NCBI GenBank assembly: GCA_937981555.1
Contig: CALJOK010000045.1
Span: forward strand, 26,462-90,461
Origin: an uncultured Saprospiraceae bacterium
GTDB lineage: Bacteria; Bacteroidota; Bacteroidia; Chitinophagales; Saprospiraceae
Direction: 5' to 3'
DNA: 64,000 nt
This document shows positions 27,469-36,759 of the stretch, in pieces. Position 1 is the first letter of the stretch, and the number at the start of each line of letters is the position of its first letter. Under the pieces are notes generated by a model, which did not search any database, was not told the DNA's origin, and worked only from the letters and a program-made list of their open reading frames with translations. A program made the translations under genes and the position numbers.

Positions 27469-28314
27469 ATGAGAACAATTTTGATTGCCGTAAGTATATT
27501 GTTATGTGCTTCGTTTAGTTATGCTCAAAAATCCGTTTCGAAAACGATTACTACAACATCAGGTCAAGAAGTGAACTTCGACTTTGATCGGGCTGATGTA
27601 AATATCACTACTTGGAATAAAAATGAAATTTCGATTTCAGGAACTGCAAAAATTAATAATGGAGAATATGACGATGCATTTACTATCAAAGTAAAAGAGA
27701 TTGACGGTGAATGGAACATTAGTACTTTTTTGAAAAACGAATGTGATATTCCAAGAATGATTTCCATGACAAAGGATGGAATAACGACTTATCGAAAAGT
27801 GGATAAGAAAAAAAATATGTGGGATGGTTGGGACAATTTGACGGAACAAGGAGGGGAATATGATCATGTAAATATTGGAATTATTACTGAAATAAAATTG
27901 GATATCAAAGTTCCACAAAACATCGCAATGAATATCAAATCAAAGTTTGGAGGGATTGATATCGAAGATTTTCAAGGCGAGCTTTATGCGAAAAATACAC
28001 ATGGGCACATCAATGCGATTTTTTCAAAACCAATTCGAAAAAATATTCAATTATCTTCCACGCATAATTTTGTGGACGTGAGTGTACCAAGTAATTCTCA
28101 ATTGAATATCGATCTTAAATCTTCACATGGAGAAATGTTAACGGATTTAGATTTGGATTTCCAACAAGGATCTGGTGGGAAAAATAAAAAGATGAATAGT
28201 TGTTCTTCCAGTAAAAATAGAATCGTTGCTAATTTAAATGGAGGTGGAACCAATTTAAAACTTAAAGCAACTCACAACAATATTTATCTCAGAGAATATA
28301 AAATGAATAATTAA
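27469..28314 (+). CDS. DUF4097-like secreted protein, paralogue of the preceding gene
   Basis: 281 residues with signal peptide ending SFSYAQ. Shows the same turn pattern as its neighbour: GGIDIEDFQGELYAKNTHGHINAIF, IQLSSTHNFVDVSVPSNS, DLKSSHGEMLTDLDL, followed by a Ser/Cys cluster (MNSCSSSKNRI) and a closing GGGTNLKLKATHNNIYLRE. A tandem duplication of 26531-27349 with divergence is the simplest reading. 119 bases separate the two genes, and no terminator is visible between them, so they may be one transcript. Function unknown, envelope-located. Confidence 0.82.
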   Translation: MRTILIAVSILLCASFSYAQKSVSKTITTTSGQEVNFDFDRADVNITTWNKNEISISGTAKINNGEYDDAFTIKVKEIDGEWNISTFLKNECDIPRMISMTKDGITTYRKVDKKKNMWDGWDNLTEQGGEYDHVNIGIITEIKLDIKVPQNIAMNIKSKFGGIDIEDFQGELYAKNTHGHINAIFSKPIRKNIQLSSTHNFVDVSVPSNSQLNIDLKSSHGEMLTDLDLDFQQGSGGKNKKMNSCSSSKNRIVANLNGGGTNLKLKATHNNIYLREYKMNN

Positions 28315-28356
28315 AAGATACCGATTCGATTTTAGTTTAGAATGTTTAGACCTTAC

Positions 28357-28386
28357 AATGCAGATGATAGAAATGTCATCTGCATT
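28357..28386. terminator. Hairpin between convergent genes
   Basis: Arms AATGCAGATGA and TCATCTGCATT, with an 8-base loop, lie 42 bases after the DUF4097-like gene and 14 bases before the end of the convergent gene. The T run is weak, so termination efficiency is uncertain. Confidence 0.55.
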
Positions 28387-28399
28387 TAAGTTTTAAAAC

Positions 28400-29104
28400 T
28401 TATTTTTCAGAAAAAACTGGAACCCCTGTTTTCTTATTTTTTTGTAAATGTATTGTTTTAATAAAATCTTTAGTTTCTTTAAAAACTTTCCAACGAAAAA
28501 TTCCATCACCTAAAATCAAAACCAACCAACCACTTAAGAAAACAATATTACGCGCGATCTCGATGATCATTCCCATCTCCGATTGTGATTTTCCAAAGCC
28601 AAAGTAAGCCATCTCAAAACAAATCACCATCGCAGTAAAAAGGAATAACAATAAACTTACATTTCGAGTATTTTGAACAAAACTTGGAGGTCGATGCAAT
28701 TGACTTTTTCGAAAGAAACGAATGGAGTGACCATCTTTTGGATTCATTTTTATTAACTCTTTTAAAATAAATTCTGCTTTGTGATACTCCAATAGATTAT
28801 AATGAGCTGCTGATTTTCGAAGTAACAACTTTCGATAAATATCTTCGCCTTGATAAAATTGAATATTATGTTGAATGACTGCTTCGATAGTTTCGTCACA
28901 CACTTTTAGCAGATTTTGATAAAGTCCAGTTTCCAGCAATGCTTCGATGTAGGCTAAGTGTAATTCAAAATATTCATGAAATTTTAACCGCTGAATATCT
29001 TCTTCGCGTTTGGCATAGAAATCTACAATCAACTGATAAGCGTGAATATCAATCTCTTTAAATTCATTATAAGTTTTAGAATGTAAGGAAGTAAAATCGG
29101 ACAT
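28400..29104 (-). CDS. Membrane protein with N-terminal helical repeats, unknown function
   Basis: 234 residues. The N-terminal 140 residues are helical and TPR-like (YFELHLAYIEALLETGLYQNLLKVCDETI; LRKSAAHYNLLEYHKAEFILKELIKMNPKD). Two membrane helices follow (about 148-168, LLLFLFTAMVICFEMAYFGF, and 180-200, IVFLSGWLVLILGDG) and then a basic tail. No known family is recognised. It stands alone between the DUF4097 operon and the divergent SNF2 gene; 210 non-coding bases separate it from the latter. Confidence 0.7.
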   Translation of the reverse strand: MSDFTSLHSKTYNEFKEIDIHAYQLIVDFYAKREEDIQRLKFHEYFELHLAYIEALLETGLYQNLLKVCDETIEAVIQHNIQFYQGEDIYRKLLLRKSAAHYNLLEYHKAEFILKELIKMNPKDGHSIRFFRKSQLHRPPSFVQNTRNVSLLLFLFTAMVICFEMAYFGFGKSQSEMGMIIEIARNIVFLSGWLVLILGDGIFRWKVFKETKDFIKTIHLQKNKKTGVPVFSEK

Positions 29105-29276
29105 AACAAAATCAATTTAATCTTCGAACAAGTAAACGTTTGAAAAAGTTTTTAGTGAAAAATGGATTGTTATATTCGATATGTGGAAGCCACAAAGCAG
29201 ATTATGAAGATAAAAAGAAAACGGCAATATCACAATGTTTTTTATAGAAAATCTAAATGGGTGTTTTCATTTTGAT

Positions 29277-29284
29277 TACTTTTG
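29277..29284 (+). promoter_or_regulatory. Putative -7 promoter element of the SNF2 gene
   Basis: TACTTTTG fits TAnnTTTG and lies 31 bases before the start codon. No clear -33 box. Confidence 0.45.
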
Positions 29285-29314
29285 ATTTTTTGAAAAAAAA
29301 CATTTATAAATTTA

Positions 29315-32300
29315 ATGAGGAAGACTTATGGCAATACTTGGTGGGGGAAACAATGGCTCAATTCCCTCAATAACATCGACTTCTCTAGTCGATTGCCACG
29401 AGGCATAACTTATGCAAATAAAGGTCTCGCCCAAGATGTTGAAATTGATGGAAATATAATTACAGCGGAAGTTCAAGGTTCGGTTTACAAACCATATCAA
29501 GTCAAATTTACAATTCCTAAATTTACCTCAAATGAAAAATCTGTCATCCTAAGTTTGATAACGGATAATCTCTTTTTTCTTTCCAAATTATTGAATCGAG
29601 AATTACCGCCCAATCTAAATCGTCTTTGTCAAATCCAAGGCATCCATATTTTTCCAGAAAAATGGGATGATTTGGAAGGTCATTGTTCTTGTCCTGATCA
29701 TGCAGTTCCATGTAAGCACATGGCGGCAGTTTTGTATTTGATCGCCAATGAAATTGATAAAAATCCGTTTGTTGTTTTTCAATTGCATGACTTTGATTTA
29801 TTTCAAGAACTCGAAAAAGCAGGTTATGCTGCTAATGAAAAAACGGATGTTCCTATTTTTTCGATAGAGGATTTGCAACAACCTTTTTCTCTTGAAAAAA
29901 ATAAAAAAGAGTGGAGCGAAGAAATCTACCAAGAACTAGATTTTTCAATTCTGCCAGATTGTCGAGAGAGTTTGTTAACTATTTTGGGGGAGCAACCGGT
30001 GTTTTATAATCAAGGCGATTTTAAAACTGTTCTGGAAAAAGTCTACACTAAAATCAGTAAAGAATTTTCAAAAAAAAATAAGACAGAAATTGAGAAAACG
30101 ATTACACCAGAAATGGATGCCGTCGAAGAAATCGAGATAGTCCTGGATGTTAAATCAGATTTTGTAACAATCAATTTACGGGATTCGAAAGATAAATCTA
30201 TTTTAGTTTTTGACGAAGAAAATGATTTAATGGATTGGTTGGGGAAAATACCAGCGAATAAATTAACTCAACTTTCTCATTCTCTTCGAGGACTATTCTT
30301 GACCTATCTTTTTTCTAAAAAAATTATTCACCAGAGTGCGTACCATCCACAATTATTAAGAGTGGAAAAGGAACAATTTAAAATCCGATGGATTCCTGCT
30401 AACTTAAATGAAGCGGTTAAAACTCTTTTTGAAAAAGTAGAATCCTTGACTCCGAATGATTTGATTTTTTATAAAAAAGATAAGAAAGTTTTTGAACCAA
30501 TTCGAGAAGATAATTTCGCGACTTTAGTTTCTTTTTTCCTCAACCATTTTGTGAAAACGAATCATGGATTAAATTTCAAACAGTTAATTCACCCTGCGGT
30601 TAATTTATTTTTTAATGGATCGGTGGAGCGATTTATAGATTTTGAAAATAAGGAATTTCCAAAGGCGATTCAATTATGGTTGAATAAGTTTTTTATTTCT
30701 AAAAAAGAATTCGCACCAGTTTTGTTGATCGACGATCAGAAGGAAGAAGGAATTTTTGAAGTGAAAGTTGCCGTCGAAGATAAAAGTAAACCACTCGAAG
30801 CACCTATTGAATTATTTAGAATACTAGAAGAAAAAAAATTTAGCTCGATTCGAATGGAAGTGTTGCGCAACTTGGCGATGCTCGGGAATTATTTTCCTCA
30901 AATTAATTTATTGCTTGCTTCAAAAGGAAAGGAACAATTGATTTTTGACTCAGATGATTTCGCAAATATTTTATTTAAAATCCTTCCTACGATTCAACTA
31001 TTTGGAATTAAAGTATTGTTGCCAAAAGCTTTACGAAAATTGATGCGTCCAAAACCGTCGATAAAAATAAATCTAGAAAAAGAGAAAAGTGGAGACATCA
31101 GCGGAAAATCTGTACTCAATTTAGGAGCCATGTTAAACTTCGATTGGCAAATTGCCTTGGGTGATAAATTGGTCAGCCAAGAAGAATTTTTAAAAATGGT
31201 AGATCAGTTTTCAGGCATCGTAAAAATAAACGAAGAATATATATTCTTTGATGAAAATGAAATCCAAACATTGCTGGATAAATTAGAAAACCCACCTGAT
31301 TTAAAACCGAATGTATTATTTCAAACAGCACTCAAGGAGGAATATAATGGGGCAAAAATCGCGTTCGACTCAAAGGCTAAGGAGTTGATGAAATCGTTGC
31401 TGGAAGGTGAAGATGCCGATGTCCCAAAAGGTTTGCGAGCAACGCTTAGACCTTATCAATTGAGTGGTTACGAATGGATGTATAAAAATTATAGACTTGG
31501 TTTAGGAAGTGTGATTGCGGATGATATGGGTTTAGGGAAAACGCTTCAAGTCATTACGATTTTACTCAAGTTAAAAGAAGACGGACGACTCAAAAAACAA
31601 AAAGCACTCGTAATAGTTCCAACAACTTTGTTGACGAATTGGGAAAATGAAATTCAAAAATTTGCACCTGATTTGAGGGCGCATATTTATCACGGAGCTA
31701 ATCGAAAAATGGAACCGTTGCTAGAATCAGATATTTTGTTGACGACTTACGGAGTTGCTCGAACGGAAACTGCGAGATTACAAAAACAAAAATGGGCGCT
31801 CCTCGCTATCGACGAAGCTCAGAATATTAAAAACCCTTCAACGGCACAAACTAAGGCGATCAAAAAAATAAATGCAGCAGTAAAAATTGCAATGAGTGGA
31901 ACGCCTGTTGAAAATCAGTTGAGCGAATATTGGAGTATTTTTGATTTTACCAACAAAGGATATTTAGGATCATTGGCTAATTTCAAAAAGGATTTTGCGA
32001 AGCCAATTGAAATTGATCGAGATCAAAACCAGTTAGATATTTTTAAAAAAATAACCGAACCATTTATCATGCGTCGGTTGAAGTCTGATAAAAGTGTAAT
32101 CAAAGATTTACCAGAAAAAATTGAGAAAGATCAATACTGTAAATTGACGCCACAGCAAACTGCGATTTATCAAAATGTGCTGGAGACGACTATGCAAGCA
32201 GTCGAAACTGCCGAAGGAATTACTCGAAAAGGAATCGTCCTAAAATTGATCACCGCACTTAAACAAGTGTGTAACCATCCCAAGCAATTTTTGAAAAAAG

Positions 32301-32842
32301 GAGATGCCGACCCTGCACTTTCTGGAAAGACTCAATTGCTTTTTGACTTGATGAAACAGATTTTGGATAACGGTGAAAAGACTTTGATTTTTACTCAATA
32401 TCAAGAAATGGGAAATATGTTGGTAGAGATGTTGGAAAAGGAATTTGATTTGGAAATTTCATTTTTGCATGGAGGAGTTAGCCGAAAAAAACGAGATGCG
32501 ATGGTCGAAGATTTTCAAAATAATCGAACGACAAGAGTTTTGATTTTATCATTGAAGGCAGGTGGAACTGGATTAAATTTGACCGCAGCGAATAATGTGA
32601 TTCATTATGATTTGTGGTGGAATCCTGCGGTGGAAGCGCAAGCGACAGATCGTGCGTATCGAATTGGTCAAAAGAAAAATGTAATGGTTCATCGGTTTAT
32701 CACTCAAGGAACTTTTGAAGAAAAAATCAATCAATTACTGATGACTAAAAAGGAATTGGCAGAGTTGACTGTTGCGACGGGGGAGAAATGGATTGGAGAA
32801 TATTCGAATGATGAGTTGCGAGAATTGGTTTCGTTAGGTTAA
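29315..32842 (+). CDS. SNF2-family DEAD/H helicase with SWIM zinc finger
   Basis: 1175-residue DNA-translocating ATPase. A SWIM finger lies at 124-135 (C124-x-C126 ... C133-x-H135), then a long variable region (bacterial SNF2 N-terminal domain). The ATPase core starts near 690: DDMGLGKT with D736, DEAQNIKN with D833, SGTPVENQL, and the second RecA half with TLIFTQYQEMGNMLVEML, LSLKAGGTGLNLTAANNVIHYDLWWNPAVEAQATDRAYRIGQ. Bacterial SWIM-SNF2 proteins are often assigned to DNA repair, transcription recycling or defence; which applies here is unknown. Single gene with its own promoter candidate and a good terminator. Confidence 0.93.
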   Translation: MRKTYGNTWWGKQWLNSLNNIDFSSRLPRGITYANKGLAQDVEIDGNIITAEVQGSVYKPYQVKFTIPKFTSNEKSVILSLITDNLFFLSKLLNRELPPNLNRLCQIQGIHIFPEKWDDLEGHCSCPDHAVPCKHMAAVLYLIANEIDKNPFVVFQLHDFDLFQELEKAGYAANEKTDVPIFSIEDLQQPFSLEKNKKEWSEEIYQELDFSILPDCRESLLTILGEQPVFYNQGDFKTVLEKVYTKISKEFSKKNKTEIEKTITPEMDAVEEIEIVLDVKSDFVTINLRDSKDKSILVFDEENDLMDWLGKIPANKLTQLSHSLRGLFLTYLFSKKIIHQSAYHPQLLRVEKEQFKIRWIPANLNEAVKTLFEKVESLTPNDLIFYKKDKKVFEPIREDNFATLVSFFLNHFVKTNHGLNFKQLIHPAVNLFFNGSVERFIDFENKEFPKAIQLWLNKFFISKKEFAPVLLIDDQKEEGIFEVKVAVEDKSKPLEAPIELFRILEEKKFSSIRMEVLRNLAMLGNYFPQINLLLASKGKEQLIFDSDDFANILFKILPTIQLFGIKVLLPKALRKLMRPKPSIKINLEKEKSGDISGKSVLNLGAMLNFDWQIALGDKLVSQEEFLKMVDQFSGIVKINEEYIFFDENEIQTLLDKLENPPDLKPNVLFQTALKEEYNGAKIAFDSKAKELMKSLLEGEDADVPKGLRATLRPYQLSGYEWMYKNYRLGLGSVIADDMGLGKTLQVITILLKLKEDGRLKKQKALVIVPTTLLTNWENEIQKFAPDLRAHIYHGANRKMEPLLESDILLTTYGVARTETARLQKQKWALLAIDEAQNIKNPSTAQTKAIKKINAAVKIAMSGTPVENQLSEYWSIFDFTNKGYLGSLANFKKDFAKPIEIDRDQNQLDIFKKITEPFIMRRLKSDKSVIKDLPEKIEKDQYCKLTPQQTAIYQNVLETTMQAVETAEGITRKGIVLKLITALKQVCNHPKQFLKKGDADPALSGKTQLLFDLMKQILDNGEKTLIFTQYQEMGNMLVEMLEKEFDLEISFLHGGVSRKKRDAMVEDFQNNRTTRVLILSLKAGGTGLNLTAANNVIHYDLWWNPAVEAQATDRAYRIGQKKNVMVHRFITQGTFEEKINQLLMTKKELAELTVATGEKWIGEYSNDELRELVSLG

Positions 32843-32850
32843 TTTAAAAA

Positions 32851-32888
32851 GGAGAGGTGTTAGCTCTCAAAGCGCTAACACCTCTTTT
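32851..32888. terminator. Terminator between SNF2 gene and convergent glucosidase
   Basis: Perfect 11-base arms GAGGTGTTAGC (32854-32864) and GCTAACACCTC (32874-32884), followed by TTTT on the plus strand and CCTTTTT on the minus strand. Confidence 0.85.
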
Positions 32889-32909
32889 GTTTTTACAAAA
32901 ATAAAAGAA

Positions 32910-34580
32910 TTATTTCTTCAGATAAATCCTCCCCTCCCAAGGCATCACTTTTATATTTTCCAAATCTCCATTATCGATAATGTCATAATTGGAAATGCAC
33001 AATTCCAAACCTCCATAATATTCTGGCAATTTAAAATCAACTGTTTCTGATGAGAAATTTAAGACGACCACAAAAGTTTTGTTTTCGTCAGACCGTCGAT
33101 ACGCATAAATTTTTTCATGTGAAGGATCAAGGTCTTTGTATTTTCCATAAACAAAAGTTGAATGTTCTTTTCGGAAAGCCAACATTTTTTTATAAAAATA
33201 AAAAATGGAGTTAGAGTCAGCGAGAGCTTCTTCGACATTGATTTCGGGATAGTTTGGATTTAATTTTATCCAAGGTGTACCTTTGGTGAAACCTGCATTT
33301 TCAGAATCATCCCAATGCATTGGAGTTCGCACATTATCTCGACCTTTCTCATGGATTGCTTTCATGAACGCTTCCATGTCTTCGCCATTTGCTTTTGCTT
33401 CTTCGTAGAGGTTTAAAGTTTCTACATCTCGATAATCTTCAATTGAATCAAAATTAACATTCGTCATTCCCAATTCACTTCCTTGATAAATACATGGAGT
33501 CCCTCGCAAAGTGAGCAATAAAATACTCAACATTTTAGCAGAGGTTTTTCGGTACTCTTTGTCATTTCCAAAACGAGAAACTATTCTAGCAAAATCATGA
33601 TTGTCTAAAAAGATACTCACCCAACCATCCTCTCCAGTTGCTTCATCCCACTCATTGAAAATCTTTTTGATATTGGGAAGTGTGATTGGTTTTGGATAAA
33701 ATTTTCCTTTGTCACCATAGTCCATAAACATATGATCGAGATGAAAAATCATACTTAACTCCTTTCGACTTTCTCCGACATAAAGATTGCCAATTTCCTT
33801 AGTTATTCCTGGGCCTTCGCCTACCGTCATGATATCATAATGTTGCAAAACTTCTTGATGCATCTCATGGATGAATTCATGAACTCTTGGTCCATTAGAA
33901 TATGTGTTAGCAATTAAGTTGGTAAAATTACTTACCTCTCCATCGGCAAAATCTAAGCGTTTTGAAATCAAAGGAATCACATCCATACGGAAACCATCAA
34001 TTCCTTTGTCTAACCAAAATCGCATTAATTTATAAACCTCTTCTCGTACCTTTGGGTTTTCCCAATTCAAGTCAGGTTGTTTTTTTGTAAAAAGGTGCAA
34101 GTAATATTCGCCGGTCAATTCGTCAAATTCCCAAGCACTTCCTGCAAAAAAAGAAATCCAATTATTGGGAGGTCCGCCGTCCGCCGCAGGTGGTTTCCAA
34201 CAATAATAATCCCGATAAGGATTGTCTTTTGATTTACGAGATTCCTCAAACCAATTGTGTTCGTCAGAAGTATGATTCACTACTAAGTCCATCAATAATT
34301 TTATCCCTCGTGAATGTAATCCTTCGAGCAACTCATCAAAATCTGCCATCGTTCCAAACTCATCCATGATGTCATAATAATCGCTAATGTCATAGCCATT
34401 GTCATCATTGGGAGATTTGAAAGAAGGACCGAGCCAAATAATATCGACGCCCAAATCTTTGATGTAATCTAACTTCTCGATGATACCTCGAAGGTCACCG
34501 ATGCCGTCGGCATTGCTATCATTAAAACTACGAGGGTAGATTTGATAGATGACATTTTCTTTCCACCAGATTTTTTTCAT
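32910..34580 (-). CDS. GH13 alpha-glucosidase (oligo-1,6-glucosidase type)
   Basis: 556 residues, no signal peptide, so cytosolic. The GH13 barrel shows VNHTSD (calcium/substrate region), the nucleophile Asp200 in GIDGFRMDVIP, the acid/base Glu255 in MTVGEGPG and the transition-state Asp329 in FLDNHD. The entry IYQIYPRSFNDSNADGIGDLRG and the GFRMDVI signature fit the GH13 group that splits alpha-1,4 or alpha-1,6 links in malto- and isomalto-oligosaccharides. Trehalose hydrolysis or sucrose isomerisation cannot be excluded from motifs alone. The gene stands alone, with no transporter beside it. Confidence 0.92.
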   Translation of the reverse strand: MKKIWWKENVIYQIYPRSFNDSNADGIGDLRGIIEKLDYIKDLGVDIIWLGPSFKSPNDDNGYDISDYYDIMDEFGTMADFDELLEGLHSRGIKLLMDLVVNHTSDEHNWFEESRKSKDNPYRDYYCWKPPAADGGPPNNWISFFAGSAWEFDELTGEYYLHLFTKKQPDLNWENPKVREEVYKLMRFWLDKGIDGFRMDVIPLISKRLDFADGEVSNFTNLIANTYSNGPRVHEFIHEMHQEVLQHYDIMTVGEGPGITKEIGNLYVGESRKELSMIFHLDHMFMDYGDKGKFYPKPITLPNIKKIFNEWDEATGEDGWVSIFLDNHDFARIVSRFGNDKEYRKTSAKMLSILLLTLRGTPCIYQGSELGMTNVNFDSIEDYRDVETLNLYEEAKANGEDMEAFMKAIHEKGRDNVRTPMHWDDSENAGFTKGTPWIKLNPNYPEINVEEALADSNSIFYFYKKMLAFRKEHSTFVYGKYKDLDPSHEKIYAYRRSDENKTFVVVLNFSSETVDFKLPEYYGGLELCISNYDIIDNGDLENIKVMPWEGRIYLKK

Positions 34581-34625
34581 GTTTTGATTTATTGAATTTT
34601 GGAAAAAAACGAAACGTAATAATAC

Positions 34626-34663
34626 AAAAAAAAGCCCTTTGCGGATAACCGCAAAGAGCTTTT
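34626..34663 (-). terminator. Terminator of the acyl-CoA dehydrogenase gene
   Basis: On the minus strand, arms GCTCTTTGCGG and CCGCAAAGGGC (one G-T pair) around TTAT, followed by a run of eight T, 25 bases after the stop. Confidence 0.88.
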
Positions 34664-34687
34664 CAAAAAGTCAAAAATAAATTTGAC

Positions 34688-36493
34688 CTATAGACTGTAT
34701 TCGTTAGCATCAATCAATTTGGAAGCAACTAATCTTCTTGCTGCTTTTACATTGATTGGCTGATATTTTGTAAAACGTTTTAAACCTAAAAGCATTGTTT
34801 TCAACATGTCGCCTTCGGCAAAACCTGTCAATGCATCGGTTGCGTTTTTATTCATTCTTGCAGTTGCATCTGTGATGAAAGTTCTCAAGATTGCATCGTA
34901 AACATCTTGTGGTTGTTTTTTCTTTTCCATGCCTGCTAATTTCTCAACTCTTAGTAAAGTTGATTCCGCATTGAAAACATCAATCATCATGTCAGCTACA
35001 TTCATCAAAATTTCTTGCTCACTTTTTAAGTCAAGTTTTCCTTCCATTTGCATTTTTGCAGCAGCACCTGCTACCATCAAAACTACTTTTTTGAAATCCT
35101 TAACTGCTTTGTTCTCTTCTGCGTAAGCACCTTCCAAAGGAGTCATTGGAGGCATCGAAGTCAGTTCTTTTTGTACCGCCCAAGCTGGACCAACGATATC
35201 TAATTTTCCTTTCATCGCACTCTTCAACAAACGATTGACCATCAACATTCGATTGATCTCATTTGTCCCTTCGTAGATTCTACTGATCCGAGCATCTCGG
35301 TAACCTGCCGCAGCTGGGTACTCTTCTGAGAAACCATTTCCACCATGAATTTGTACACACTCATCAACGACATAATCAGTCACTTCGGAACCATACACTT
35401 TCATAATTGCACATTCAATCGCATATTCATCAGCAGCTTCTAACAATGCATCTACATAACTTGCACCACCTTCGAGCAACTGAGTTTTTTTCGCGTGCAT
35501 TAATCCTGACGTTCGATAGATAGAAGATTCCAAAACGAAATTTCGAATTGCTTGTTCTCCAATTTTATATTGGATTGCACCAAAAGTAGAAATTGGTACT
35601 TTGAATTGAATCCTTTCATTGGCATAATTTACACCCATTTTGATGGCCTTCTTATTTCCACCTAAGCACATCGCACCAAGTTTGTAACGACCTACATTTA
35701 AGATGTTAAAAGCAATAAGATGACCTTTTCCTAATTCCCCTAAAAGATTATCTTTTGGAATAGTTACGTTTTCAAAAAATACCTGACGAGTCGAAGATCC
35801 TTTGATTCCTAACTTCTCTTCCTCTGCACCAAAAGTCAATCCTGGAGTTTCTCGCTCGACAATAAAACCAGTAAATTTATCTCCATCCACTTGAGCAAAA
35901 ACAACAAATACATCTGCAAAACCTGCATTGGTAATCCACATTTTTTGTCCATTCAAGATGTAAGATTTACCATCTTCACTCAAATCGGCTCTTGTTTTTG
36001 CAGACAATGCATCTGAGCCTGAACTTGGTTCTGTCAAGCAATAAGCAGCTTTCAACTTTCCACTTCCTAGCCCTGGTAAATATTTTTTCTTCTGTTCTTC
36101 TGTTCCAAAATATAAAATTGGTAAAGTTCCAATTCCAGTATGCGCAGCATAAGTTGTCGTGAATCCTCCACCTGATCTTCCCATCTCTTCTAAAATCACC
36201 GTATTCGTATGAGTGTCCATCGGCATGCCGTCAAATCTCTCAGGGATGTGTGAACTCAATAACCCTAACTCTCCAGCCTTTTCCAAAAGGCCAGCTTGGA
36301 ATTCTAATTTTTGACCTTTCTTGTCTGGAGCAACTTCATTTTCGACAAAGTCATTGCACATTTGACGAACCATTTCTTGTTCTTCGTTTAATTCTTCTGG
36401 AATAAACATTCCTGCTGCTTGAGAGTCTTTAATGATAAATTCTCCACCTTTAAGCGCGTCTTGTTCTATGAAATTACCTGGATTTTGAGTCAT
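34688..36493 (-). CDS. Long-form acyl-CoA dehydrogenase
   Basis: 601 residues, longer than the usual 380-400 because of a helical C-terminal extension (about 420-601), as in VLCAD-like Bacteroidota enzymes. Acyl-CoA dehydrogenase signatures: YCLTEPSSGSDALSAKTRA (flavin/substrate binding), WITNAGFADVFVVFA, and QIHGGNGFSEEYPAAAGYRDARISRIYEGTNEI, with the Glu of YEGTNE in the position of the usual base. Oxidises fatty acyl-CoA to the 2-enoyl form in beta-oxidation, with electrons passed to ETF. The upstream region carries two copies of the GCGAATATTCGC palindrome, possible operators for a TetR-type fatty-acid regulator (inference). Confidence 0.93.
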   Translation of the reverse strand: MTQNPGNFIEQDALKGGEFIIKDSQAAGMFIPEELNEEQEMVRQMCNDFVENEVAPDKKGQKLEFQAGLLEKAGELGLLSSHIPERFDGMPMDTHTNTVILEEMGRSGGGFTTTYAAHTGIGTLPILYFGTEEQKKKYLPGLGSGKLKAAYCLTEPSSGSDALSAKTRADLSEDGKSYILNGQKMWITNAGFADVFVVFAQVDGDKFTGFIVERETPGLTFGAEEEKLGIKGSSTRQVFFENVTIPKDNLLGELGKGHLIAFNILNVGRYKLGAMCLGGNKKAIKMGVNYANERIQFKVPISTFGAIQYKIGEQAIRNFVLESSIYRTSGLMHAKKTQLLEGGASYVDALLEAADEYAIECAIMKVYGSEVTDYVVDECVQIHGGNGFSEEYPAAAGYRDARISRIYEGTNEINRMLMVNRLLKSAMKGKLDIVGPAWAVQKELTSMPPMTPLEGAYAEENKAVKDFKKVVLMVAGAAAKMQMEGKLDLKSEQEILMNVADMMIDVFNAESTLLRVEKLAGMEKKKQPQDVYDAILRTFITDATARMNKNATDALTGFAEGDMLKTMLLGLKRFTKYQPINVKAARRLVASKLIDANEYSL

Positions 36494-36541
36494 GATATAA
36501 GTGATTTTTTGATTTTAATAAATTCAATTTCGTTAATTTGT

Positions 36542-36618
36542 GCGAATATTCGCTCAATATATGTGTTTTAAACAAAAGTCGAAAGTATATAATTGTCAAT
36601 ATTGCGAATATTCGCAAT
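36542..36618. promoter_or_regulatory. Two GCGAATATTCGC palindromes, likely operators
   Basis: The perfect 12-base palindrome GCGAATATTCGC occurs at 36542-36553 and again at 36604-36615, where it extends to the 18-base palindrome ATTGCGAATATTCGCAAT (36601-36618). The centres are 62 bases apart, about six helical turns. They lie 49-125 bases upstream of the acyl-CoA dehydrogenase start. Twin palindromes fit a dimeric repressor such as a TetR-family protein; no regulator gene is next to them. Confidence 0.7.
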
Positions 36619-36694
36619 ACTTAAACGGGTTTAACAATTCTATATATTGCTATTATTTATAATAGAAAAATTCTTGCCAGTTCGGTGACAAATG

Positions 36695-36735
36695 AAAAAA
36701 CCTCAAACGGCGAGCTGCCACTTGAGGTTTTTTTT
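36695..36735. terminator. Terminator downstream of the HEAT-like gene
   Basis: Arms AAAAAACCTCAA and TTGAGGTTTTTT with a GC-rich 15-base loop; runs of T in both directions. It lies 25 bases after the stop of the minus-strand gene at 36760. Confidence 0.8.
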
Positions 36736-36759
36736 GGGAAAAATAAGATTTTATTTCCG

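Noticed and set aside
29315..32842. Idea that the SNF2 helicase is part of a defence system
   Set aside because: The gene stands alone; no nuclease, methylase or DISARM-type neighbour is present.
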